A stretch of DNA of 64,000 bases, taken from positions 992,001 to 1,056,000 of the forward strand of contig NZ_FOQV01000002.1 in NCBI RefSeq assembly GCF_900113835.1, read 5' to 3'. The position numbers and the translations under genes are program-made. Below, piece after piece: positions 26,727 through 35,211 of this stretch. The stretch's first letter is position 1; each line of letters begins with the position of its first letter. Origin of the DNA: Allobosea sp. OK403. Lineage in GTDB: Bacteria > Pseudomonadota > Alphaproteobacteria > Rhizobiales > Beijerinckiaceae. Below the pieces are notes generated by a model, which saw only the letters and a list, made by a program, of their open reading frames with translations, ran no database searches and was not told the DNA's origin.

Positions 26727-28141
26727 CCCCTCGCGCCATCGGGATCGACCAGGGCACCACCAGCACACGCGCACTCGTCCTCGACGAGGATGGCAGCCTG
26801 CGCCTGATCAAGGCCGGCCGGCACGCCCAGCATTATCCTCACCCGAATTGGGTCGAGCATGACCCGCTGGAGCTGCTCGCGAACATCCGCCATTGCCTGA
26901 ATGAGGCGGGAGCGGTCCCTCGCATCGGCCTGGCCAACCAGGGTGAAAGCTGCCTGGCCTGGGATGCGCGGACCGGAGAGCCGCTCTCGCCGGTGATCGT
27001 CTGGCAGGATGGCCGCACAGTCGATCGGATCGCAGAGTTGCGCGCCGATGGCGCTGAGGCCGAAACCCTGGCTCGCGCCGGCCTGCCGCTCGACCCGTAT
27101 TTCTCCGCCTCGAAGCTCGGCTGGCTGCTCGAGCATTCGCAGGCGGTCAAGGCAGCGCGACGCGCCGGGCGACTGCGCCTGGGAACGACCGATGCCTTCT
27201 TTCTCGACAGGATCACGGGAACCTTCGCCACCGACGCGACCACGGCGTCCCGGACCTCCCTGATGAATCTGGAAAGCGGCGCATGGGATCCCACCCTGTG
27301 CGAGCTGTTCGGGGTTCCCATCGAGACGCTGCCGGAGATTCGCGAAACGGTCGGCGATTTCGGCGCCGTCGGCTCCGCGCAGATCTGCGCCTCGATCGTC
27401 GATCAGCAGGCGGGCCTGTTCGGCCATGGCTGCCGCGAGCCCGGCGACACCAAGATCACCTTCGGGACGGGCGCCTTCGTCCTGACCGTAACGGGAGACG
27501 AGATCGTTCGCGCGCCTGATCGCGGCATGCTGCCGACCGTGGCCTGGCGCCATGGCGGCCGGGCGACCTATGCCGTCGATGGCGGGGTCTATGATGCCGG
27601 CTCGGCGATCGACTGGATCCGCAATCTCGGCCTGTTCGCCGCCTTCGACGAGTTGCAGACGTTTGATGCTGCGCCGGCGATCTCGCGTGGCGTCACCTTC
27701 GTCCCCGCCCTGTCCGGCCTCGCCTGCCCGCATTGGGACCGCAGCGCGGCTGCAACCTGGATCGGCATGACGGCGGCGACGACGCCACGCGATCTCTGCC
27801 AGGCCGTTCTGGAAGGGATCGCGCTGCGCACGGCCGAGGTGGTCGAGGCCATCGGCAGCCGGGTCGCTATTCAGGACCGGATCTCCATCGATGGCGGGGT
27901 CGCCCAGAGCGACTACTTCGCCCAGTTCCTCGCCGACGTGCTGCAGCGCCCGGTCATTCGGCCGGCCTTCCATGAACTGACCGCACTCGGCTGCGCCATG
28001 CTCGCTTCCGGCACGGACCCGGAGCCTGTGAAGGCAGTGGGCGAGCACAGCCGGATCTTCTCACCCATAGATGCGCGTGGCGGCGAATGGCGCGAGCGTT
28101 TCGCTGGGGCCGTGCAGCGCAGCCGCGGATGGCGCGCTTGA
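26723..28141 (+). CDS. FGGY carbohydrate kinase, glycerol kinase-like
   Basis: A 472-residue sugar/polyol kinase. GIDQGTTSTRALVLDEDG is the FGGY ATP-phosphate motif, GLANQGESCLAWD and PVIVWQDGRTVD match glycerol kinase segments, KITFGTGAFVLTVTG is the second phosphate motif, and DGGVAQSDYFAQFLADVL is the adenosine motif. Glycerol kinases have a similar DQGTTSSRA opening, but the length is shorter than the ~500 of GlpK and the substrate residues differ, so another triol or tetritol is possible. The ATG overlaps the previous stop (ATGA). The product would feed the flavoprotein pair. Confidence 0.93.
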   Translation: MTPRAIGIDQGTTSTRALVLDEDGSLRLIKAGRHAQHYPHPNWVEHDPLELLANIRHCLNEAGAVPRIGLANQGESCLAWDARTGEPLSPVIVWQDGRTVDRIAELRADGAEAETLARAGLPLDPYFSASKLGWLLEHSQAVKAARRAGRLRLGTTDAFFLDRITGTFATDATTASRTSLMNLESGAWDPTLCELFGVPIETLPEIRETVGDFGAVGSAQICASIVDQQAGLFGHGCREPGDTKITFGTGAFVLTVTGDEIVRAPDRGMLPTVAWRHGGRATYAVDGGVYDAGSAIDWIRNLGLFAAFDELQTFDAAPAISRGVTFVPALSGLACPHWDRSAAATWIGMTAATTPRDLCQAVLEGIALRTAEVVEAIGSRVAIQDRISIDGGVAQSDYFAQFLADVLQRPVIRPAFHELTALGCAMLASGTDPEPVKAVGEHSRIFSPIDARGGEWRERFAGAVQRSRGWRA

Positions 28142-28235
28142 GCTCGTTTCCAGCACGTCCGAAGTCCATGAGGGGCTGCGCCGCCATGCCATTCCGCCGA
28201 TCCTGTCATGCCGAGCCCAGCCGAGGAGATCAATT

Positions 28236-29807
28236 GTGAAGCGCCGTACCTTCCTTCAGGCCGCAGCGGCCACGCTCGCCATGCCGGCCATCACCGTGGC
28301 GCAAAGCCAGCGCATCCTGCGCTTCATTCCCCAGGCCGACCTCGCGATTCTGGATCCGATCTGGACGACGGCCCTCGTCACGCGCCATCACGGCTATATG
28401 GTTTTCGACACTCTGTTCGGGGTCGATGCCACTCTCCGCCCCGTGCCGCAGATGGCCGAGAGCGCGGTTTCGGAGAATGGCGGACTGGCCTGGCGCATCA
28501 CCTTGCGCCCCGGCCTGCGCTTCCATGACGGCGAGCCCGTCCTCGCCCGGGATTGCGTCGCCAGCCTGCGCCGCTGGGGCCGGCGCGACAGCTTCGGACA
28601 GGCCCTCTTCGCAGCCACCGAGGCGCTTTCGGCGCCGGACGACAAGACGATCCTGTTCCGCCTGAGCCGGCCCTTCCCGCTCATCCTGGACGCTCTGGCC
28701 AAGCCCCAATCCTTCATGGCGGCGATCATGCCCGAGCGCCTCGCCAGAACCGACGCCTTCACGCAGGTCACGGAGATGGTCGGCAGTGGTCCGTTCAGGT
28801 TCAAGGCGGATGAGCGCGTTTCCGGCGCACATGTCGCCTATGAACGCTTTGCCGACTACAAACCCCGCGAAGACGGCGCTGGCGGCTGGACCGGCGGTCC
28901 CAAGATCGTCCATTTCGACCGGGTCGAGTGGAAGGTGATCCCCGACGCCGCCACCGCCGCGAGCGCCTTGACGACCGGCGAGGCCGACTGGTGGGAATAC
29001 CCCCTGCACGACCTTCTGCCGATGCTGAGGCAGAACCGGGATGTCCGGGTCGAGATCACCGATCCCACCGGCCTGATTCCGACCATGCGCATGAACACGC
29101 TGACCAAGCCCTTCGACAATCCAGCGATCCGGCGCGCGCTGCTGGGCGCCATCGACCAGAAGGAGTTCATGCAGGCACAGGTCGGCGACGACACCTCGCT
29201 CTACCGCACCGGCGTCGGCGTCTTCTGCCCGGGAACGCCGCTGGCAAACCAGGCCGGCATGGAAGCGCTGACCAGCCCGCGAAACCTCGACGCGGTCAGG
29301 CGCGCCATCGCCCAGGCCGGATATGGCGGCGAGCCCGTCGTGCTCATCGCCGGCACCGACGTGCCGAATGTGAAGAACGCCTGCGACGTCGCCGCAGACA
29401 TGATGCAGAAGGTCGGTCTCAAGGTCGATTATCAGGCCACCGATTGGGGCACGGTCATTCAGCGCCGGGCCAATCGCGAGGGAACCGACAAGGGCGGCTG
29501 GAGCGCCTATTGCAGCAGCTGGGGCGGCCTCGACCATCTCAATCCGGCCGTGCATCTGCTGCTGCGCGGCGACGGCAGCTTCTTCGGCTGGCCGCAGAGC
29601 CCGGAGCTCGAGACCCTACGCGGCAAATGGTTTAACGCGCCCGATCTCGCCGCCCAGAAGGTCCTCGCCGAGGACATGCAGAAACAGGCCTTCATCGACG
29701 CGCCCTATCTGCCATTGGGGCAATACATCCAGCCGACGGCCTATCGCTCCAACATCACCGGCATGCAGCAGGGCTTCGCGACCTTCTGGAACATCAGGAG
29801 GAGCTGA
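28236..29807 (+). CDS. Peptide-type (SBP_bac_5) periplasmic binding protein, orphan
   Basis: This 523-residue binding protein starts at a GTG preceded by GAGGAG. KRRTFLQAAAATLAMPAITV is a twin-arginine signal. The family core shows DLAILDPIWTTALVTRHHGY, RFHDGEPVLARDCVASLRRW and NPAIRRALLGAIDQ. It is the second cluster C binder in the region without matching permeases, following the kinase by about 95 bases. Open frame upstream overlaps the kinase end and is not part of it. The ligand may be the same polyol-containing compound. Confidence 0.92.
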   Translation: MKRRTFLQAAAATLAMPAITVAQSQRILRFIPQADLAILDPIWTTALVTRHHGYMVFDTLFGVDATLRPVPQMAESAVSENGGLAWRITLRPGLRFHDGEPVLARDCVASLRRWGRRDSFGQALFAATEALSAPDDKTILFRLSRPFPLILDALAKPQSFMAAIMPERLARTDAFTQVTEMVGSGPFRFKADERVSGAHVAYERFADYKPREDGAGGWTGGPKIVHFDRVEWKVIPDAATAASALTTGEADWWEYPLHDLLPMLRQNRDVRVEITDPTGLIPTMRMNTLTKPFDNPAIRRALLGAIDQKEFMQAQVGDDTSLYRTGVGVFCPGTPLANQAGMEALTSPRNLDAVRRAIAQAGYGGEPVVLIAGTDVPNVKNACDVAADMMQKVGLKVDYQATDWGTVIQRRANREGTDKGGWSAYCSSWGGLDHLNPAVHLLLRGDGSFFGWPQSPELETLRGKWFNAPDLAAQKVLAEDMQKQAFIDAPYLPLGQYIQPTAYRSNITGMQQGFATFWNIRRS

Positions 29808-29846
29808 GCCGCTCCCGCCGCAAAGGCTCGCTTCGCCTGCACCAAC

Positions 29847-29873
29847 CCCGAAGCCCGCGGCCTGGGCTTCGGG
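29847..29873 (+). terminator. Hairpin after the binding-protein gene
   Basis: CCCGAAGCCC and GGGCTTCGGG form a perfect 10-bp stem around a 7-base loop, 40 bases past the binding-protein stop. No T-run follows, so termination or 3'-end protection is likely but unproven. Confidence 0.55.
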
Positions 29874-30004
29874 ACAGACCAGTCAGACCTCGTTTACGAC
29901 GTGCTCGCTTGGATGAGCTGTGGCAGAAACCGCTTGCTTGAGGGGCGGGTTCCGACGTTCTTCGCTTGCGGAAGGGTCGATCAGCAGCTCGACTCGATTC
30001 GATG

Positions 30005-30087
30005 CCAAGAATGCAGAGCTACCAAGAATGCGGCGCTGCCAAGAATCGAAGCCACGAGAAGATCGATGCTACGAGAAGAAGGCTAGA
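30005..30087. repeat. Array of ~17-bp direct repeats immediately upstream of deoR
   Basis: CCAAGAATGC-type units start at 30005, 30022 and 30039, exactly 17 bases apart; a variant ACGAGAAGA starts at 30054 and 30071, again 17 apart. Each unit ends with GCT plus a purine. The array covers the ribosome site region of the DeoR gene (AGAAGG at about 30076). It may be a multi-site operator of the DeoR protein or a slippage product. Confidence 0.7.
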
Positions 30088-30089
30088 GA

Positions 30090-30863
30090 ATGCGTCCGTC
30101 GGCTCGCCAGGACCTCATTGTCGACTATGTCGAGAAACGCGGCAGCGTCACGGTGGAGTTCCTCGCCTCTACCCTCTCCACCTCGCGCGAAACCATCCGT
30201 CGCGATCTGTCCGCCCTGGCGAAGGATGGCCGCCTTCGCAAATTCCATGGCGGCGCCAGCGGGATCAGCGCCTATGCGGAAGGCCAGATCGTCGAGGGCT
30301 CGTTCCAGGCCCGCATGCATGAAAACGTGCCCCAGAAGCGCAGCATAGCCAAGGCCACGGCCGCTCTGTTCAAGCCTGGGGACTCGATCTTCGTCGATAC
30401 CGGCAGCACCACGGTCTATCTGGCCGAGGAGCTCGGAAAGCTCTCGGGCCTGACCGTGATCTCGAATTCGATCCTGGTCGCGCAGCATGTGAGCAAGGGC
30501 GCCAATAATCGCGTCTTCCTCATCGGCGGCGAATACCGGGACGACACCGCCCAGAATGTCGGCCGCCTCGCGCTTGAGCAGATCAGCGCATTCAAGGCCG
30601 CGCATCTGGTGATCACCGTCGGGGCGATCGATGCCGACGGCGTCTCCGATTTCAATCCGGAAGAGGCCGAGATCGCCCAGGCAATGCTCGGCCAGAGCCG
30701 CACCCTGACCGTCATCGCCGACAGCTCCAAGCTCGGGAAAACCGCGATCTTCCAAGTCTGCGACCTCAGGCGGATCCAGCGCATGGTGCTGGACGAGCCG
30801 CCGGCAAGCCCCCTTGCCCAAGCCCTGTCGGCGGCGGGCATCGAGATCATCATCGCGGAATGA
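30090..30863 (+). CDS. DeoR-family transcriptional regulator (GlpR-like)
   Basis: A 257-residue regulator. The N-terminal DeoR helix-turn-helix reads LIVDYVEKRGSVTVEFLAST and SRETIRRDLSALAKDGRLRK, with HGGAS as hinge. The ribose-isomerase-like effector domain shows DSIFVDTGSTTVYLAEEL, VISNSILVAQHV and FLIGGEYR. GlpR-type regulators sense a phosphorylated sugar or polyol, which fits the kinase upstream. It follows the binding-protein gene after 282 bases with a hairpin and a repeat array between them, so it may have its own promoter. Confidence 0.95.
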   Translation: MRPSARQDLIVDYVEKRGSVTVEFLASTLSTSRETIRRDLSALAKDGRLRKFHGGASGISAYAEGQIVEGSFQARMHENVPQKRSIAKATAALFKPGDSIFVDTGSTTVYLAEELGKLSGLTVISNSILVAQHVSKGANNRVFLIGGEYRDDTAQNVGRLALEQISAFKAAHLVITVGAIDADGVSDFNPEEAEIAQAMLGQSRTLTVIADSSKLGKTAIFQVCDLRRIQRMVLDEPPASPLAQALSAAGIEIIIAE

Positions 30864-30864
30864 T

Positions 30865-30896
30865 CGCGTCTGCGGCGGCCCTCCGCCGCAGACGCG
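30865..30896. terminator. Strong hairpin between convergent deoR and bamA
   Basis: CGCGTCTGCGGCGG and CCGCCGCAGACGCG form a perfect 14-bp stem with a CCCT loop, filling the 39-base gap between the two convergent genes. It can fold in both transcripts and is probably a bidirectional terminator, though without a T-run. Confidence 0.75.
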
Positions 30897-30902
30897 CCAG
30901 CT

Positions 30903-33428
30903 TCAGAAGCGCGTACCACCCGAAAAGCGGAAGGCCTGGAGCTTGTCGCCGCCATATCTGATGCCGGTCGTCGGGTCGCGCCAGCCATCATCCTTCGTTA
31001 GCGCATAGGCGTAGTCGAAGCGGATGGGGCCGAGCGGAGACTGCCAGAGCAGGCTGACGCCGACCGACGAGCGAATGACGCTGTTATCGCGGACGCAGGC
31101 GATGTTGGATTGATAGCTCGAGCTCGTCGAGACCTTGTACTGCCTGGCATCCGAGCCGCTGGGGCAGCCCGTATAGCTCGAACTGGTGATCGTCTTCGAG
31201 CCGCCGTCATAATTGAACAGCGTGCCGGCATCGGCGAAGATCGCGCCGCGCAGACCGACATCACGCGGCAGGCCCGGTAATGGGAACTGCATTTCGAGCG
31301 TGCCGCCGACATAGGTCGTCCCACCCAGAGCCGCGCCTGTCAGCACATCGCGCGGGCCGATGCCGGTGGAGGAGAAGCCGCGCACCAGATTCGACCCCAT
31401 CGAGTAATGGTCGATCATGCGCAGATCGCCGCTGGTCGCCTGGACATGACCGCCCTGGAACCGCACGAAGCCGACGACATCGTCGAAGAGCTCACGGTAA
31501 TAGCGCGCATCCGCAGCAACCCGCAGGAAGTTCGAATCGCCGCCGAGGCCGGCATATTCGGGTTTCAATTCGGCAACGAAGCCGTTGCGCGGTTTCTGGA
31601 TGTTGTCGACCGAGTTGTAGTTCAGGTTCAGGCCGATCAGGGAGGTGATGGTCGAGCCCTGCGCCTCCTTCACCGCGACCGATGCCTCGCCATTGGTGAG
31701 GCAGTTATAGGTCGAGCTTTCCGCAGTCGCGCCCGTTGTCCCCGGCGTCGTTCCCGTGATCGCGTTCGTACAGTCGTTGTAGGGATAGTCCGTCGAGTTC
31801 GGGACCTTGATCTCGGTCGTATAGAGCGAATAGCGCGGCGTGATCGAGAACTCCTCCGTGATCGGGAGGGTGAAACGCAGCTGCCCGCCGGTCACGCGGC
31901 TCGAATAGCGGCTGGTGCTGTAATAATCATTGTATTTGGAGAACAGGTCGAACCCGGCTGCGACGCGATGGCCGAGAAAGTAAGGCTCCGTGAAGGAGAA
32001 ATCGACGCCCTGGGTGCGCTGGCCGAGCGTGCCGGCGATGCGCACGAACTGGCCGCGGCCGAGGAAATTCGCCTCCGACAGCGCGACCTCGCCGATGACG
32101 CCATCCGAGGTCGAATAGCCGCCGCTGACCGAGAACGAGCCGGTCGCCTTGTCCTCGACATCGATGTTGACGATGACGCGGTCAGGGGTCGAGCCGGGCT
32201 CGTTGGTGATGCGCACCTTACTGAAGAAGCCGAGATTGTTGAGACGCCGCTCGGCCCGGTCGACCAGCACCTTGTTGTAGGCGTCGCCCTCGCTGAGATC
32301 GAGTTCGCGGCGCACGACATAGTCGCGCGTACGGGTATTGCCGCGCACATTGATGCGCTCGACATAGACGCGCGGGCCCTCATCGACGACATAGGTGATG
32401 CCGATGAGATGGCCGGCAGCGTCGCGGTCGCCGCGCGGGCGGACCTGCGCAAAAGCATAGCCACGACGCGACACCTCCATCGTCAGGGCCAACAACGACT
32501 TCTCGACCGCTTCGGCGTTGTAGGTGTCGCCGGTGGAGGTCGCGACGATGCGCTGCAGGGCCGCCGGGTCGACGTCGCGCAGGCTGGAATCGACCGCGAC
32601 ATTGCCGACGCGGTATTTTGGACCCTCCTCGACCGCGATGTCGATGATCCAGCCGCCTTGCGCCTCGTCGAAATGGGCCTTGTTCGAGACGATCTGGAAG
32701 TCGGCATAGCCGTTCTTCAGATAATAGCGGCGGATGATTTCGAGGTCGGAGGTGATCCGGTCCGCCTCATAGACGTCCGAGGTCTTGATGAAGCTGAGGA
32801 AGTTCGACTCGGTCGAGGTCATCAGATCGCGCAGGCGGTTCGACGAATAGACACTGTTTCCGCTGAAATTGATCGATCTGATGCCGGTCTTGCCAGCTTC
32901 GGAGATCGTGAAGACCACATCCGAGCGACCATTCGACAAGGTGTTGATGCGCCCGCTGACCGAAGCCAGGCCGTAACCGGCGCGGCGATAGGCATCCTTC
33001 AGACGCTGAACGTCGGCATCGATCAGCGCCTGGCTCAGCGGGCCGTTGGCCTTGGACTGGATCTGTTGCAGCAGAACATCGCTCTTCAGGCGGCGATTGC
33101 CCTCGAAGGCGACGCGATTGACCGCCTCGTTCTCGCGCACGGCGATGACGATCTGTGAACCGCGCCGGCTGACCTGGACACTGGAGAACAGCTCGCTCGC
33201 GACCAGCTTCTGTCGAATCTGCTCGGGCGTCCGAATCTGCTCGGGCGTCCTTGCTTCGGGGTCGCTCGCATAACCCCGGATCGTCTCCGCATCGACAGTC
33301 CTGTTACCCTGCACGATCACGGTCTGGGCGAACGCGACGCCGCTGCTGAGGGCCAGCAGGAGCATGGCAAGCCCGACCGACAGAGAGAGCCACGCCTTGA
33401 AAGCCCGGCTCGGGGAAATCCACATCAT
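30903..33428 (-). CDS. bamA: Outer membrane assembly factor BamA (Omp85)
   Basis: An 841-residue outer-membrane protein. A signal peptide ends at VAFAQ, several POTRA domains follow (IVQGNRTVDAETIRGY, NRVAFEGNRRLKSDVLLQ, RSINFSGNSVYSSNRLRD, YVERINVRGNTRTRDYVV), then a beta-barrel with the family VRGFSSTGIGPRD loop and a C-terminal Phe in the terminal strand. It inserts beta-barrel proteins into the outer membrane. The usual neighbours (rseP, lpxD, fabZ, lpxA) are absent, so this may be a paralog. Residues near 60-72 hold TPEQIRTPEQIR from an exact 18-bp duplication in POTRA1. Confidence 0.95.
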   Translation of the reverse strand: MMWISPSRAFKAWLSLSVGLAMLLLALSSGVAFAQTVIVQGNRTVDAETIRGYASDPEARTPEQIRTPEQIRQKLVASELFSSVQVSRRGSQIVIAVRENEAVNRVAFEGNRRLKSDVLLQQIQSKANGPLSQALIDADVQRLKDAYRRAGYGLASVSGRINTLSNGRSDVVFTISEAGKTGIRSINFSGNSVYSSNRLRDLMTSTESNFLSFIKTSDVYEADRITSDLEIIRRYYLKNGYADFQIVSNKAHFDEAQGGWIIDIAVEEGPKYRVGNVAVDSSLRDVDPAALQRIVATSTGDTYNAEAVEKSLLALTMEVSRRGYAFAQVRPRGDRDAAGHLIGITYVVDEGPRVYVERINVRGNTRTRDYVVRRELDLSEGDAYNKVLVDRAERRLNNLGFFSKVRITNEPGSTPDRVIVNIDVEDKATGSFSVSGGYSTSDGVIGEVALSEANFLGRGQFVRIAGTLGQRTQGVDFSFTEPYFLGHRVAAGFDLFSKYNDYYSTSRYSSRVTGGQLRFTLPITEEFSITPRYSLYTTEIKVPNSTDYPYNDCTNAITGTTPGTTGATAESSTYNCLTNGEASVAVKEAQGSTITSLIGLNLNYNSVDNIQKPRNGFVAELKPEYAGLGGDSNFLRVAADARYYRELFDDVVGFVRFQGGHVQATSGDLRMIDHYSMGSNLVRGFSSTGIGPRDVLTGAALGGTTYVGGTLEMQFPLPGLPRDVGLRGAIFADAGTLFNYDGGSKTITSSSYTGCPSGSDARQYKVSTSSSYQSNIACVRDNSVIRSSVGVSLLWQSPLGPIRFDYAYALTKDDGWRDPTTGIRYGGDKLQAFRFSGGTRF
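33214..33249. repeat. Perfect 18-bp tandem duplication inside bamA
   Basis: Two exact adjacent copies of an 18-bp unit (33214-33231 and 33232-33249) encode TPEQIR twice on the minus strand. The reading frame is kept, so six residues were added to POTRA1. Confidence 0.85.
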
Positions 33429-33771
33429 TCTATCGCCTATCGCATCACCGGTTACGCCGGCGGCAGGCTAACCAGCGACTAAAGGCGAAGAATCGACGAG
33501 ATTGATTCCAATTGCTTCCGACCATTTCGCACGGTGTCTGAACGACTTCGCCGCGCCTTATTTTCGAAGAGCGACGGTGCTTGATTTTAAGATCCGCACC
33601 TAATTCTGGAACGAAATTCAAAAATTACTGCGATAAAACGGCTATATAAGCAGAAGATCCGCCTTCTACAGATCATCCGCTCGCCATCGAGAAGGCTTTT
33701 GGAAACACAGCCTTCATCCTGAAGAACGCGCGGGCAGCCCTATCGAACTCGCCCCCACGCCCTGGGGAATG
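33429..33771. other. 343-base gap upstream of bamA
   Basis: No gene or RNA is evident. The gap is less GC-rich than its surroundings, chiefly between about 33560 and 33680, with TATATA at 33643-33648, and it probably contains the bamA promoter. The peptidase gene upstream is on the same strand, but such a long gap argues against shared transcription. Confidence 0.5.
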
Positions 33772-35010
33772 TCAGACCTTACCGACCTGCTGCGCCGCCA
33801 AGCTGCAGATCATGCGAGCGACCTCGAAGGACTTCTCGAAGGCCGGGACGGGTAGGAACTCGAAGCGCGAGTGGAAATTATAGGCGCCGGTGAAGAAGTT
33901 CGGCGTCGGCAACCCCTTGGCCGAGAGCGCCGCGCCATCCGTCCCACCCCGCATCGGGATCAGCTTCGGCTCGATCCGCAGCGCCGCCAGCGCCGCGAAG
34001 AGCAGGTCGACCGAGCGACGGTCATCGCCCAGGCTGTCATGGATATTGCCGTAGGTGTCGCTCACCTGGCAATCGACGCGGCCTTTCGGATATTGCGCAG
34101 CGATCAGCGCCGCAACCTCGCCAAGGCGCGCCTTGCGCTGCTCGAACGAGGCCTTGTCGAAATCGCGGATCATCACCCGCAAACGCGCCTCGCTGACATT
34201 GGCGACGATGTCGTGGAACCAGATATAGCCTTCACGGCCCTCGGTATGCTCGGGCGTCTGCGCGCGGTCGAACTGGCTGATGAAGTCGTGCGCCATCAGC
34301 AGCGGGTTCACCAGGACATTCTTCGCCGACATCGGGTGAGCGCTGACGCCGGTGAAGATGAGGTCGGCGGCCGCGGCATTGAAATTCTCGATCACGACCT
34401 CGCCGAGCTCGCAGCAATCGATAGTATAGGCGAAATCGCAGTCGAACCGGGCAAGGTCCAAGGCCTTGGCGCCGCGCAGGCCGATTTCCTCATCCGGGAC
34501 GAAGGCGACCAGGATGTCGCCATGCGCGTCCTCGGGACGCAGATTGGCAAGCAGCGTCATGATCACCGCGATCGCGGCCTTGTTGTCGGCTCCGAGCACG
34601 CTCGTACCGTCGCTCGCGATGATATCCGAGCCGACCCAGGGGCGGATCTCAGGATGCTCCGCCACGCGCAGCCAGATGTCCTCTTGCTGGTTCAGGCAAA
34701 GATCCTCGCCATCGAAGCGCAGGATCTGCGGGTGGATTACGGGCGACAGGCCGGAATCGACCGTGTCGACATGCGCGATGAAGCCGATTCTCGGCGCGCC
34801 CGGCCGCGTGCCGGGCTTCCGTGCCGTGACGGTGGCGTGATCATCGATGACGACCTTCTCCAGCCCGAGCGCACGCAGTTCCTCCGCCAGCAAGGTGGCC
34901 ATACGCTGCTGGCCCGGCGTGCTCGGCAAGGCCGTAGCTTTGGCGTCGCTCTGACTCTCCACCGCCAGATAGCGGAAGAACCGCTCGATCAGTTGCGCGC
35001 GAATGCTCAT
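33772..35010 (-). CDS. pepT: Peptidase T (tripeptide aminopeptidase)
   Basis: A 412-residue cytosolic M20B zinc peptidase that removes the N-terminal residue of tripeptides. Metal and catalytic motifs are GFIAHVDTVDSG, VLGADNKAAIAVIM, FVPDEEIGLRG and IPMRGGTDGAALSAKGLPTPN, with a closing GAYNFHSRFEF. The length is typical of PepT (about 408). It starts divergent from the FAD dehydrogenase gene across 201 bases. Confidence 0.96.
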   Translation of the reverse strand: MSIRAQLIERFFRYLAVESQSDAKATALPSTPGQQRMATLLAEELRALGLEKVVIDDHATVTARKPGTRPGAPRIGFIAHVDTVDSGLSPVIHPQILRFDGEDLCLNQQEDIWLRVAEHPEIRPWVGSDIIASDGTSVLGADNKAAIAVIMTLLANLRPEDAHGDILVAFVPDEEIGLRGAKALDLARFDCDFAYTIDCCELGEVVIENFNAAAADLIFTGVSAHPMSAKNVLVNPLLMAHDFISQFDRAQTPEHTEGREGYIWFHDIVANVSEARLRVMIRDFDKASFEQRKARLGEVAALIAAQYPKGRVDCQVSDTYGNIHDSLGDDRRSVDLLFAALAALRIEPKLIPMRGGTDGAALSAKGLPTPNFFTGAYNFHSRFEFLPVPAFEKSFEVARMICSLAAQQVGKV

Positions 35011-35180
35011 CCTGCCTCCGTCCGGCCATTGAGGCGTTCTCCATCGCCTCCGTCACAGCGACCCTATCGCAATGACGGGCACGAGGTAGCGCCGGAAAGG
35101 CGGGCCGCGCCCTCGCTGGCCGCATTCGCCGCAAGGGCGTGACCGCCCCTTGACCTGCGTCATCACGACTCATAGAAGAC

Positions 35181-35195
35181 TGTACCTTACATACA
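35181..35195. promoter_or_regulatory. Possible GntR-type half-palindrome TGTA-N7-TACA
   Basis: TGTA and TACA arms with seven bases between them lie about 17-31 bases before the first start of the FAD dehydrogenase gene. The form suits GntR-type binding, but short inverted arms occur by chance. Confidence 0.25.
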
Positions 35196-35211
35196 AGATG
35201 GCGGTTTCGCT

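Noticed and set aside
29901..30086. Small open frame of 61 codons before deoR
   Set aside because: It has no ribosome site or recognisable features, and much of it consists of the 17-bp repeat array.
30005..30087. CRISPR-like array
   Set aside because: The 17-bp units adjoin without spacers and are degenerate.
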